NCBI RefSeq assembly: GCF_047238265.1
Contig: NZ_JBDFMM010000001.1
Location: forward strand, 186,001-250,000
Length of the DNA stretch: 64,000 nt
Source of the DNA: Paenibacillus_F sp047238265
GTDB lineage: Bacteria > Bacillota > Bacilli > Paenibacillales > NBRC-103111
Reading direction: 5' to 3'
The notes under the pieces are model-generated. The model was not told where the DNA came from. It saw nothing but the letters and a program-made list of their open reading frames with translations, and did not search any database. The first letter of the stretch is position 1, and every line of letters begins with the position of its first letter. Below, piece by piece: positions 44,217 through 52,454 of the stretch. Position numbers and translations under genes: made by a program.

Positions 44217-45381
44217 ATCAGGTTGGGCCAAAAGCAAGTGGCTGCTGCTTGCCGTATTAGTCCTTGTTTTGGCCGTGGCCAGCGGATGCGGCAAAAAGGA
44301 CGAAGGAAAAGCCGGCACGCCGGAAGAGGTTATCGCCACTTACAAAGACGGGGGCAAAGTGACCCGCGGAGAGTTTGACAAGCTGCTTTCCTTCAACCGT
44401 CTTCTGTATCCGGAATACGCTCAGTTCGAAACCGACCCGGCTTATCAGCAAAGCATGCTGGAGCAATATATCATGCTGAAGGTCCTTTCCGGACGTGCAA
44501 GCGATGACGTGAAGAAAGAAGCGGACAAGCAGGTAACCGAACAGGTTACGCAGCTGAAAACTTACCTGGGCGCACAGGAAGGCGGCCTGGAGAAGAAGCT
44601 GAAGGATGCTAAACTCGAAGAGAAGGACGTTGAGGATCTCATGAGACTCAGCGTGTATTCCACGAGCCACCTGGAGAAGCAAGTTACGGACGACGAAATC
44701 AAAGCCGAATACGAAAAAGCCAAAAAAGCGGACCCGAACGCCTACGATGTAGCGACTGTCCGTCACATCCTGATCGGTCTTAACGATCCGGCTACGAATA
44801 AAGAACTCCGCACGAAAGAAGAAGCTCTGAAGCGTGCGAAAGAAGTACAGCAGAAGCTCAAAAACGGCGGAGACTTCGATGCTCTTGCCAAAGAATACTC
44901 GGATGATCCGGGTTCGAAAGATAAAGGCGGCAAGTATGAGAACGCCAAGGTCAGCCAATGGGTGGCCGGCTTCAAAAAAGCGGCTATCGAACTGCCTCTG
45001 AACACGATCAGCGATCCGGTTGAGACCGACTACGGATACCACGTCATGAAAGTGGAATCCCGTAAAACCGAAACCGTCGAAGACGCCAAGAAAGACTTGG
45101 CCTCCAAACTGGCGCAAGTGAAAATGCAGGAGTTCGTGGAGAAAGAGCTTCCCGGCTTGATCGAAACGAACAAGCTCCCTAAGCCGACCCCGACTCCGGC
45201 CGCATCGGCCAATCCGAGCCCGGCACCTGGCGGCAGCACGGCACCGTCCGGCAGCACGGCGCCGGAAAGCACGCCGGCTCCGACAGGAAGCCCGGCTCCG
45301 CAGACGACGCCGAGCGCGGCGCCGACTGACGTGCCGGGAGCGACGCCTCCGGCCGCAAGCCCTTCGCCGGCGGCGAAGTAA
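44203..45381 (+). CDS. prsA: PrsA-like peptidyl-prolyl isomerase lipoprotein
   Basis: This encodes 392 residues from ATG 44203, with GGGAGAA upstream and a 14-bp overlap with mfd. The lipoprotein signal (KSKWLLLAVLVLVLAVASGC, Cys29) is followed by a SurA/PrsA-like N-terminal helical domain. Next is a parvulin PPIC domain (VATVRHILIGL, AKEYSDDPGSKDKGGKY, VETDYGYHVMKVES). The last 60 residues are a Pro/Ala/Thr/Ser-rich tail (PTPTPAASANPSPAPGG), probably a wall-spanning spacer. PrsA assists folding of exported proteins outside the membrane. The position behind mfd differs from B. subtilis prsA, so this may be a second PrsA-type foldase. Confidence 0.88.
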   Translation: MQHNKSGWAKSKWLLLAVLVLVLAVASGCGKKDEGKAGTPEEVIATYKDGGKVTRGEFDKLLSFNRLLYPEYAQFETDPAYQQSMLEQYIMLKVLSGRASDDVKKEADKQVTEQVTQLKTYLGAQEGGLEKKLKDAKLEEKDVEDLMRLSVYSTSHLEKQVTDDEIKAEYEKAKKADPNAYDVATVRHILIGLNDPATNKELRTKEEALKRAKEVQQKLKNGGDFDALAKEYSDDPGSKDKGGKYENAKVSQWVAGFKKAAIELPLNTISDPVETDYGYHVMKVESRKTETVEDAKKDLASKLAQVKMQEFVEKELPGLIETNKLPKPTPTPAASANPSPAPGGSTAPSGSTAPESTPAPTGSPAPQTTPSAAPTDVPGATPPAASPSPAAK

Positions 45382-45420
45382 GCCCTATCCGCGAAGCCCG
45401 CGGAACATTCTTGATACCAC

Positions 45421-45460
45421 GAAAGCCATCTCGTCCGCCGGACGGGATGGCTTTTTATTT
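45421..45460 (+). terminator. Terminator after prsA
   Basis: AAAGCCATC-TCGTCC, loop GCCG and GGACGGGATGGCTTT are followed by TTATTTT. Confidence 0.88.
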
Positions 45461-45483
45461 TGCGTGGATGGAAAGAGGGAAAT

Positions 45484-45513
45484 GTATAAGAATATGGGGG
45501 CGGATGAATACTA
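45484..45513 (+). promoter_or_regulatory. Sigma-G-type promoter of spoVT
   Basis: GTATA (45484-45488, within TGTATA), an 18-bp spacer and AATACTA (45507-45513) are seen, with one mismatch to CATnnTA. spoVT is a sigma-G gene in B. subtilis. Confidence 0.5.
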
Positions 45514-45612
45514 TGGTCAGAATCGAATCGCTACACCCTTCTCTTTTAAATACACGCAGATCGGCGTCCAGTCGTATCCAAAACTTCAAGTGAAAGTGGG
45601 GCAACAAGAGTC

Positions 45613-46155
45613 ATGAAAGCAACTGGAATCGTTCGTCGCATTGATGACCTGGGCAGGGTTGTCATTCCGAAGGAAATACGGCGCACACTGCGCATCCGGG
45701 AAGGCGACCCGCTCGAGATATTCGTCGACCGCGACGGTGAAGTTATCTTGAAGAAATATTCCCCGATCGGCGAATTAGGGGATTTTGCCAAAGAATATGC
45801 CGAGTCTCTCTATGAGAGCACCAATCATATCACACTGATTACGGACCGGGATACGGTTATCGCCGTAGCGGGCGGTTCGAAGAAAGAGTATATGGACAAG
45901 CAGATCGGGCAGATCGTGGAGACCACCATGGAAAACCGTAAACCGACGATCGAGAGCGGTTCGGGTACATACGAAATCTCCAAAGACAATCCCGAAACTT
46001 ACAGTTCTTTCGTCATCGCTCCGATTGTTGCGGGCGGAGATCCGATCGGTTCGGTTATTCTGATGAGCAAGGACGAAGAAGTCAAGATGGGCAACATGGA
46101 ATCAAAAATGGTGGAGACTGCAGCCGGTTTTTTGGCGAAACAAATGGAGCAGTAA
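45613..46155 (+). CDS. spoVT: Stage V sporulation protein T (first copy)
   Basis: This encodes 180 residues from ATG 45613; the SD region is weak (GGGGCAACAAG), as for the second copy. The N-terminal AbrB-type swapped-hairpin domain is MKATGIVRRIDDLGRVVIPK to EVILKKYSPIGELGDFAKEY. The C-terminal GAF domain (ITLITDRDTVIAVAGGSKKE, SSFVIAPIVAGGDPIGSVIL) completes the normal SpoVT architecture. SpoVT modulates sigma-G genes in the forespore. It resembles B. subtilis SpoVT more closely than the copy immediately downstream does. Confidence 0.95.
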   Translation: MKATGIVRRIDDLGRVVIPKEIRRTLRIREGDPLEIFVDRDGEVILKKYSPIGELGDFAKEYAESLYESTNHITLITDRDTVIAVAGGSKKEYMDKQIGQIVETTMENRKPTIESGSGTYEISKDNPETYSSFVIAPIVAGGDPIGSVILMSKDEEVKMGNMESKMVETAAGFLAKQMEQ

Positions 46156-46158
46156 CCG

Positions 46159-46209
46159 AAAGCTTCCCTTACTTGGAAACCAATTCCGGATGTAAGGGGG
46201 CTTTTTTTG
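46159..46209 (+). terminator. Terminator between the two spoVT genes
   Basis: AGC-TTCCCTTAC pairs with GTAAGGGGG-CT around a 17-nt loop, followed by TTTTTTT. It implies that the second copy is separately transcribed. Confidence 0.75.
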
Positions 46210-46312
46210 TTTTATGAGGAAATTTATATATAATGGGAAGAGTCCTCTTTAATCCGTATTTTTCAAACATCCTAGTGTAAACCCCCAGAAGGAAAGCGAG
46301 GCTTTAAGCAGT

Positions 46313-46855
46313 ATGAAAGCGACAGGTATAGTTAGACGCATAGACGATTTAGGACGGGTAGTCATTCCGAAAGAGATCCGGCGCACCATGCGCATCCGGG
46401 AAGGCGATCCCATGGAAATATTCGTGAACCCCGACGGCGAAGTCATTTTGCAGAAGTATTCACCGATCGGAGAACTTGGAGATTTTGCGCTGGAATACGC
46501 GGAATCGTTAAACGAGAGCACGGGGTACCAGGCCGTTATATCGGACCGGGAGACCTTCATCGCAGCGGCGGGCCGCGGGCGTAAAGAATATGACGGCAAA
46601 CCGGTGGGCGAGCTTGTGGAGCGCGCCTTGAACGGGAGACAGACTCTGGTGGAAGAAGCGGCCGGAAGCTACGAGCTGGTTAAGGATGCGGCAGATGCTT
46701 ACGGCTCATTCGTGATCGCACCGATCATTCATAACGGGGATGCCATCGGCGCGGTTCTGCTGGTCAGCAGGGAAAATGACGTGGTCATGGGAAAAACCGA
46801 GCGGATCATGGCCGAAACGGCAGCTTCCTTCTTGTCCAAGCAAATGGAAGTGTAG
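46313..46855 (+). CDS. Second SpoVT-like AbrB-GAF regulator
   Basis: This encodes 180 residues, exactly the length of the upstream spoVT. The DNA-binding domain is almost identical (MKATGIVRRIDDLGRVVIPK, EIRRTMRIREGDPMEIF), but the GAF half has diverged strongly (SDRETFIAAAGRGRKEYDGK, QTLVEEAAGSYELV). The same target DNA but a different ligand or partner is therefore likely. It has its own candidate promoter (TTGTTT 46207, 16 bp, TATAAT 46229-46234), sigma-A-like rather than sigma-G-like. A GAGG-type site is weak; GAAGGAAAG lies about 20 bp upstream. It is a tandem paralogue, probably from local duplication. Confidence 0.9.
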   Translation: MKATGIVRRIDDLGRVVIPKEIRRTMRIREGDPMEIFVNPDGEVILQKYSPIGELGDFALEYAESLNESTGYQAVISDRETFIAAAGRGRKEYDGKPVGELVERALNGRQTLVEEAAGSYELVKDAADAYGSFVIAPIIHNGDAIGAVLLVSRENDVVMGKTERIMAETAASFLSKQMEV

Positions 46856-46901
46856 ATACAAAGACAGACTTATTTAATTCATTATCGCAGGAGAGACGTC
46901 C

Positions 46902-48707
46902 ATGTCCATGGAAAAGCGAATGCGGAAACAGCCCGTGACGGTCAAAAGCTCCCTGTTTCTTAAAGGCGCAGCGGTATTGGCCGCCGCGGCGGTATTCTCC
47001 AAACTGCTCGGTACCCTTCAAAAAATTCCGCTGCAGAATATAGCCGGAGACGGGGCTTTCGGCATCTACAATGCCGTTTATCCGCTGTACCTCCTGATTC
47101 TTTTCCTGGCGACGGCGGGTTTTCCGATCGCGGTCGCAAAATTCGTCGGGGACCGGGCGGCCGTACGGGATCATGAAGGGGCAAGACGGGTGGCTGCCGC
47201 TGCCGCTCTGCTTCTGACAGGCACCGGCGTGATTTGCTTTCTCCTGCTGTATGTTAGCGCGGATTCGCTTGCGGGCTGGATAGGCACCGCGGATGCGGCA
47301 GCGGCCATACGAAGCATTTCGTACGCGCTTCTGCTGGTTCCTGTCCTGTCGGTTCTCCGGGGTTATTTTCAGGGCTATCAGAATATGGTTCCCACCGCAG
47401 TATCGCAGGTAGTCGAGCAGACGGTTCGTGTGCTTACGATGGTTCTTCTTCTGCTGTATCTGACTAAACAAGGCGCGGGAGACGGCGATATCGCCGCCGG
47501 AGCCACATTCGGTTCCGTAACCGGGGGCGCGGGAGCCATGCTTCTGCTTCTGTTTTATTGGCAGAGAAGCAAAGAGAGAAGAGCCGGAAGCCGTCGGGCT
47601 GCTTCAAAGGCGGCGGAAATCCCGGGTCGTCCAGACTCCGGTGATGCCGCCCCGCATAGCGCTGCGAACAGCCTTGGACGATCGGCCGCCAACAAACCGG
47701 CCGCTCTAGAAGAGGCTGCCCATGCTGACGCTCCCGGCCCCGCGGAGGCCAAAGAGCCGTTCGGGCGGCTCATGGTCTCTATCGGCGCTTACGCTCTGCC
47801 GATCTGCCTCGGCTCCGTCATGACGCCGATTCTCAATCTCATCGACGCCTTCACCGTTCCCCGCCTGCTCATCGGCGGGGGAGCGGACCCGGCCGAAGCG
47901 ATGCGCCAGTTCGGGCTGTACAACCACGGCCTGCCTTTGGTTCAGGCCGTGACGATGGTCGCGTCCTCGCTGACGGCCGTGCTGGTGCCGGCAATCGCCG
48001 CGGCTAAGGCGGCGGACCCCGCGCAGCTGCAAGTCCGTACGGAGCGGACCGTGCGGATGACGGGCCTGCTCGGTCTGGCCGCGGCCGCCGGCCTGGCCTC
48101 TCTCACCGTGCCGGTGAACGTGATGCTCTATCAGAGCGAAGAAGCGTCCGGCACGATGGCCCTGCTCGCGCTCACGGCGCTGTTCGGCACGCTCAACATC
48201 GTGCTTGCCGGAGTGCTGCAGGGCCTCGGCGCCGTGAACGCCCCCGCGCTGCACCTGCTTGCCGCAGCCGCCGTCAAGATCGGCGGCAGCCTGCTGCTCG
48301 TGCCGCGCTGGGGGATCGCCGGCGCAGCCGTGTCGGCAGTGCTCGCGTTCGCTGCGGCGTCCGCCCTGGGCCTCGCCGAGGTGCGGCGGCTGACCGGCGC
48401 ACCGGAGCGGGGGCGCGCTTCCGCCCTGGGGGCGCTTGCCGCCGCGGCGCTCATGTGCGCCGCCCTTGGCGCGCTCCAGCTCGCGGGCGGGCCTCTGCTC
48501 GGCGCCGCCGCACCGGGCCTCGGCCCGCGCGGACAGGCCAGCGTATTGGCGCTGGCCGGGGTGGCGCTCGGCGCCGCCGTATACGCGCTCGCGCTGCTGC
48601 GCCTCGGCGCCGTGAACCGCGCGGAGCTGGAGCAGCTCCCCGCCGGCGGCAAGCTGGCTTCGGCGCTGACGAAGCTGCGCCTGCTTCCGCAGGGGGAGCG
48701 GCCCTAG
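46902..48707 (+). CDS. yabM: MOP-superfamily lipid flippase, SpoVB/YabM type
   Basis: This encodes 601 residues from ATG 46902, after AGGAGAG. About 13-14 hydrophobic segments are visible. The N-terminal family motif is AAVFSKLLGTLQKIPLQNIAG, then YNAVYPLYLLILFLATAGFP and LRGYFQGYQNMVPTAVSQVVE. A hydrophilic insert (about 225-285, SKERRAGSRRAASKAAEIPG) splits the two halves. Such proteins move lipid-linked polysaccharide precursors across the membrane; SpoVB is needed for spore cortex. The second half is unusually rich in Ala, Gly and Leu and very GC-rich. mazG follows. Confidence 0.9.
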   Translation: MSMEKRMRKQPVTVKSSLFLKGAAVLAAAAVFSKLLGTLQKIPLQNIAGDGAFGIYNAVYPLYLLILFLATAGFPIAVAKFVGDRAAVRDHEGARRVAAAAALLLTGTGVICFLLLYVSADSLAGWIGTADAAAAIRSISYALLLVPVLSVLRGYFQGYQNMVPTAVSQVVEQTVRVLTMVLLLLYLTKQGAGDGDIAAGATFGSVTGGAGAMLLLLFYWQRSKERRAGSRRAASKAAEIPGRPDSGDAAPHSAANSLGRSAANKPAALEEAAHADAPGPAEAKEPFGRLMVSIGAYALPICLGSVMTPILNLIDAFTVPRLLIGGGADPAEAMRQFGLYNHGLPLVQAVTMVASSLTAVLVPAIAAAKAADPAQLQVRTERTVRMTGLLGLAAAAGLASLTVPVNVMLYQSEEASGTMALLALTALFGTLNIVLAGVLQGLGAVNAPALHLLAAAAVKIGGSLLLVPRWGIAGAAVSAVLAFAAASALGLAEVRRLTGAPERGRASALGALAAAALMCAALGALQLAGGPLLGAAAPGLGPRGQASVLALAGVALGAAVYALALLRLGAVNRAELEQLPAGGKLASALTKLRLLPQGERP

Positions 48708-48831
48708 AAGCGGGCCGCGAACGGCGCTCTCGCCCGCATCGTGATAGACCGCGCCGTTTCGGCGTAAAATAGCAGCGAAAACACCGGCTCCGCTGACGCG
48801 TGAACCGGAAAACGCATGGGAGGCAAGGACT

Positions 48832-50340
48832 ATGACGCAAGGAATTACGGTTCTCGGACTCGGTTCCGGGGACGAAAACCAGCTCACGCTCGGCGTGCTG
48901 CGCCGGCTGCGGCAGGCTCCGAAGCTGATTCTCCGCACCGATCATCATCCGGTTGCCGCTTATCTCCGGGCGGAGGAAATCCGGTATGAAACTTTTGACG
49001 CGATATATGAAGCGAAGGACCGCTTTGACGATACGTATGAGGCGATAGCGGCCTCGCTGCTGGAGTCGGCACGTACACAGGCTGTCGTGTACGCCGTTCC
49101 CGGACATCCTATGGTGGCCGAATACACGGTACAGCTGCTGAGGGCTAAATGCCCGGACGCGGGCATTCCGCTGGAGATTGTGGGGGGAGAAAGCTTCCTC
49201 GATCAGGCGTTTCTCCGGTTCGGCTTCGACCCCATAGAAGGGATGCAGCTTCTGGATGCGACGGACCTGCGGCCCGGTATGCTGAACCCCCGCTTGCATA
49301 CGGTGATCGGACAAGTGTACGATACATTTACGGCGTCTGATGTGAAGCTTACGCTGATGGAGCTTTACCCCGACGATTATACCGTCTATGCGGGGCACTC
49401 CCTTGGCGTGTCGGGTGAGGAATCGGTCGTCCGGGTTCCTCTCTACGAGCTTGACCGGATCGAGGGCTACGGCAATCTTTCTCTTGTATGGGTGCCGCGC
49501 AGCGACCGGGACGAGCTCCGCAACCGTACGCTGGAGCGGCTGCATGAGATTGTGGCGATTCTTCGAAGCCCTGAAGGCTGCCCATGGGACCGCGAACAGA
49601 CGCATGCCAGCCTCCGCAAAAATCTCATCGAAGAAGCGTACGAGGTTCTGGAGACGATCGATGAGGACGATCCCGACCATATGTGCGAGGAGCTCGGCGA
49701 CCTGCTGCTGCAGGTAATGCTCCATTCCCAGATGGAAGAGGAGACCGGCGCTTTTACCGTCTATGACGTAATCGCGGGGCTCAACGAGAAGCTGATCCGG
49801 CGTCATCCCCACGTGTTCGGCACGGAAGGTGCGGAGAATGCGGAGGAGGCTCTGGCCAACTGGCAGCAGATGAAGGACGAGGAGAAACGCCGCAAAGGGA
49901 TTGATCCGTCGAAGCAGTCGGCCCTGGCGGGCGTGCCCAAAGATTTGCCTGCCTTGATGAAAGCCTTGAAGCTGCAGAAAAAAGCCGCGGGCGTCGGTTT
50001 CGACTGGTCCGAAGTCGGAGAAGTGATCGGCAAAATCACCGAGGAACTGGGTGAAGTGCAGGAAACTATGGAAAGCGGAGCGGCGGCGGAACGACTGGAC
50101 GAACTCGGAGATCTTCTTTTTGCCGTCGTCAATCTGTCGCGTTTCCTCAAAATCGATCCGGAAGAGGCGCTGGCTTCGACCAACCGCAAATTCGTACGCC
50201 GTTTCCAGTACATTGAAGAGCGTCTGGAAGCCCGGGGAAAATCCCTGGCAGAGGCGGATTTGCCAGAGATGGAAGAATTGTGGCAGGAAGCAAAAAAACT
50301 TCAATCCACGCAGGGTTTTCAGCAGGATTTTCCAAGCTGA
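48832..50340 (+). CDS. mazG: MazG/YabN: tetrapyrrole-methylase-like plus nucleotide pyrophosphohydrolase
   Basis: This encodes 502 residues from ATG 48832, after GGAGGCAAGG. The N-terminal domain has the tetrapyrrole methylase fold (ITVLGLGSGDENQLTLGVLR, YAVPGHPMVAEYTVQLL). Two MazG domains follow. The first is HEIVAILRSPEGCPWDREQT with EEAYEVLETI and the EELGDLLLQVMLHS metal site; the second is at about 390-470, with ELGEVQETMES and DELGDLLFAVVNLSR. MazG hydrolyses non-canonical NTPs to NMP. The fusion and position match B. subtilis YabN. Confidence 0.95.
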   Translation: MTQGITVLGLGSGDENQLTLGVLRRLRQAPKLILRTDHHPVAAYLRAEEIRYETFDAIYEAKDRFDDTYEAIAASLLESARTQAVVYAVPGHPMVAEYTVQLLRAKCPDAGIPLEIVGGESFLDQAFLRFGFDPIEGMQLLDATDLRPGMLNPRLHTVIGQVYDTFTASDVKLTLMELYPDDYTVYAGHSLGVSGEESVVRVPLYELDRIEGYGNLSLVWVPRSDRDELRNRTLERLHEIVAILRSPEGCPWDREQTHASLRKNLIEEAYEVLETIDEDDPDHMCEELGDLLLQVMLHSQMEEETGAFTVYDVIAGLNEKLIRRHPHVFGTEGAENAEEALANWQQMKDEEKRRKGIDPSKQSALAGVPKDLPALMKALKLQKKAAGVGFDWSEVGEVIGKITEELGEVQETMESGAAAERLDELGDLLFAVVNLSRFLKIDPEEALASTNRKFVRRFQYIEERLEARGKSLAEADLPEMEELWQEAKKLQSTQGFQQDFPS

Positions 50341-50427
50341 GCAAGAATACTTAGTTTCGGAAGCGGCTTTTCTGTGAGATTCAAAACCAGCTACATATTG
50401 TCATTCACTTTAGGAGGTATTCGAATC

Positions 50428-50701
50428 ATGAACAAAACAGATCTGATCAACAACATTTCCACAAAGAGCGGACTCACCAAGAAAGACGTGGAAACCGTCC
50501 TTAACTCTTTCCTCGGTGAAATTACGGACGCCCTGTCCACAGGAGATAAAGTTCAGACTGATCGGCTTCGGTACATTCGAAACCCGCAAACGTTCCGGAC
50601 GTACGGGCCGCAACCCGCAAACCGGTCAAGAAATTTCTATTCCGGAATCGAATGTTCCTGCTTTCAAAGCGGGCAACAAGCTTAAAGAAGCCGTAAAATA
50701 A
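50428..50701 (+). CDS. hup: DNA-binding protein HU (HBsu type), frameshifted by one base
   Basis: From ATG 50428 (TAGGAGGT upstream) the frame encodes MNKTDLINNISTKSGLTKKD to TGDKVQ and then leaves the HU sequence. One base later the next frame reads LIGFGTFETRKRSGRTGRNP, then TGQEISIPESNVPAFKAGNK and KEAVK, ending with TAA at 50699-50701. Removing one A at 50557 gives a perfect 90-residue HU with the DNA-binding arm (RSGRTGRNPQTGQEI). HU is the main nucleoid protein and is essential in B. subtilis, so the indel is very likely a sequence error unless another copy exists. It overlaps rqcP by one base (TAATG). Confidence 0.92.
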
Positions 50702-50961
50702 TGAGACTCGACAAGTTTTTAAAAGTATCCCGGCTGATCAAACGCCGTACGGTGGCCAAAGACGTTTCCGATCAGGGACGTGTCTGGGTCAACGGGCGGG
50801 ATGCGAAACCGAGCTCGACGGTGAAGGTGGGCGATGAGCTTACCATTCAATTCGGGCAGAAGAAAGTGACCGTTCGCGTGGAACAGCTGACGGAGTCGAC
50901 TCGTAAAGAGGACGCGGCTCACATGTACACGCTTCTGCGGGAAGAAGCGAATAACGGATAA
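50701..50961 (+). CDS. rqcP: RqcP (YabO), S4-domain ribosome-quality-control factor
   Basis: This encodes 86 residues; ATG 50701 overlaps the HU stop codon. It is an S4 RNA-binding domain protein: MRLDKFLKVSRLIKRRTVAK, DQGRVWVNGRDAKPSSTVKV. In B. subtilis RqcP acts with RqcH on stalled 50S-peptidyl-tRNA to add C-terminal Ala tails. mazG-hup-rqcP-yabP is the Bacillus/Paenibacillus order at this site. It is translationally coupled to HU. Confidence 0.94.
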   Translation: MRLDKFLKVSRLIKRRTVAKDVSDQGRVWVNGRDAKPSSTVKVGDELTIQFGQKKVTVRVEQLTESTRKEDAAHMYTLLREEANNG

Positions 50962-50963
50962 CC

Positions 50964-51006
50964 AAGAGGCTGAAAGGCGGCTTACGCCGACTAGGCCTCT
51001 TTTTTA
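50964..51006 (+). terminator. Terminator after rqcP
   Basis: AAGAGGC pairs with GCCTCTT around an inner GGCGG/GCCG hairpin, followed by TTTTTT. Confidence 0.8.
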
Positions 51007-51091
51007 CATGCTTCCGGATCATTCCGGGTGTTCTAAAAACGGACATCCCCCCATATCGTAGTGGTAGGAAAAGCTGTAGGGGGGACTCGCC

Positions 51092-51373
51092 ATGATGGAG
51101 GCCGGAAAGACCAAACGGCAGGAAGTGAAAATGCTCAACCGCAAGCTGCTCGAGATCTCCGGTGTGAAGAATGTGGAGAGCTTTGACAGCGAGGAATTTT
51201 TGCTGGAGACGGACTGCGGGTTTCTGCTTATTAAGGGACAGAATCTGCATATCAAGAATTTGAGTCTGGAGCAGGGTCTGGTGGCGATAGAAGGATACGT
51301 CAACGCCCTGTCTTACGTGGACGCGAATTCCCCGGAGAAAAACAAAGGGTTTCTGGGTAAGCTGTTCAAGTGA
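51092..51373 (+). CDS. yabP: Sporulation protein YabP
   Basis: This encodes 93 residues from ATG 51092, after GGGGGGA. The family pattern is RKLLEISGVKNVESFDSEEF, FLLETDCGFLLIKGQNLHIK and EGYVNALSYVD. YabP is a small mother-cell (sigma-E) protein of the YabP/YqfC family needed for normal spore formation; its exact role is unknown. Its stop overlaps the yabQ start (GTGA). Confidence 0.93.
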   Translation: MMEAGKTKRQEVKMLNRKLLEISGVKNVESFDSEEFLLETDCGFLLIKGQNLHIKNLSLEQGLVAIEGYVNALSYVDANSPEKNKGFLGKLFK

Positions 51374-51951
51374 CACTGAACGTCCAGTTTTTGACCTTGT
51401 GGTTAATGTTCGTCAGCGGGATGGGGCTGGGGATGCTCTACGACGCCTTCCGGGTGGTGTTCGTGCAGCTGCGGCTGCCGCGCTGGACTTTCCCGCTTGC
51501 GGATGTGGTTTACTGGATGACGGCGATCGTCTGCGTGTTCGGGACGCTCGTGCACAGCAATCAGGGACAAGTCCGGTTTTTCGTCTTTGTCGGCTTGATT
51601 ATCGGCCTGCTTGTTTACATGATGACGATGAGCCGCACTGTCCGTAAGCTTATTGCGGTCCTGATCCGGGCCGTTAAGTGGCTCCTCGGGTTCCTCAGGC
51701 GAATGTTTACGCTGCTCTTTATCAAGCCTGCGATCGGGTTATACAAGCTGGCCTGGGTGCTGCTGGGCTTTTTGACGGCGCTGGCTATGTTCCTGTTCCG
51801 AGTTGTGGTACAATTGGTTTACCCTTTGTGGAAATTGCTGCTCTGGTTGACACGTCCCCTGTACAAGCATTTACGGGTACCTGCCCGAGTGCTCCGGTGG
51901 ATACAATTTTTGAAGCACCTGTTTCAGAAGTGGTTTCGCAAGGGTAAGTAA
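51370..51951 (+). CDS. yabQ: Sporulation membrane protein YabQ
   Basis: This encodes 193 residues from GTG 51370, overlapping yabP by 4 bp and so translationally coupled. Four to five membrane segments are visible (FLTLWLMFVSGMGLGMLYDA, FPLADVVYWMTAIVCVFGTL, FVGLIIGLLVYMMTM, LAWVLLGFLTALAMFLFRVV). In B. subtilis YabQ is needed for cortex assembly and sits in the outer forespore membrane. Confidence 0.92.
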   Translation: MTLNVQFLTLWLMFVSGMGLGMLYDAFRVVFVQLRLPRWTFPLADVVYWMTAIVCVFGTLVHSNQGQVRFFVFVGLIIGLLVYMMTMSRTVRKLIAVLIRAVKWLLGFLRRMFTLLFIKPAIGLYKLAWVLLGFLTALAMFLFRVVVQLVYPLWKLLLWLTRPLYKHLRVPARVLRWIQFLKHLFQKWFRKGK

Positions 51952-52006
51952 CCGGGTATGGGTCGGTTTTCCTATGGCCCTGCACGATCGGGAGGCTCAG
52001 AGATTA

Positions 52007-52348
52007 ATGCCTGTTTCACCCAAATCAACGCAGACGCAACCTAAATCGAATAGCAAAGGCACGCGCCGCAGATTCCGTATTGCCGCCGTCATTCTGCTCG
52101 GTTTCTTGACGTGGGCGGGATTCACATTCTGGGGACAGCATGGCAAGATCAGCGAGAAGCGTGCAGAAATGCAGCAGATCAAACAGCAGTTAACCGGCGA
52201 ACAGAAGCGTAAAGCGGACCTTCAGCAGGAAATTGCCCGTTTGCACGACCCTGAGTATTTGGAGCAAGTTATCCGCAGCGAGTTGAATTACGCCCGTGAA
52301 GGAGAAACACGTTTTTTTATTCCGACGTCCAAATCACAAAATCCGTAA
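52007..52348 (+). CDS. divIC: Septum-formation protein DivIC (FtsB-like)
   Basis: ATG 52007 has GGGAGG eleven bases upstream; the in-frame ATG 51974 has none, so I prefer 52007 (113 residues). It has a basic cytoplasmic N-terminus (KGTRRRFR), one membrane span (IAAVILLGFLTWAGFTFW), then an extracellular coiled coil (KISEKRAEMQQIKQQLTGEQ) and the DivIC/FtsB end ARLHDPEYLEQVIRSELNYA. It forms the FtsL-DivIB-DivIC complex at the septum. Confidence 0.93.
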   Translation: MPVSPKSTQTQPKSNSKGTRRRFRIAAVILLGFLTWAGFTFWGQHGKISEKRAEMQQIKQQLTGEQKRKADLQQEIARLHDPEYLEQVIRSELNYAREGETRFFIPTSKSQNP

Positions 52349-52454
52349 AACCGGATTATTTGGGCTTTTCTCCATGTTGACCGTGTATTCAGCAATGGGG
52401 TATAATCGGCATAGCCATTCTTTTGAACAATCTAAGGGAGGAACATTGTATTTT

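Noticed and set aside
48451..50304. 617-codon open frame antisense to mazG
   Set aside because: It is the shadow of the conserved MazG frame in GC-rich DNA; no motif is recognisable.
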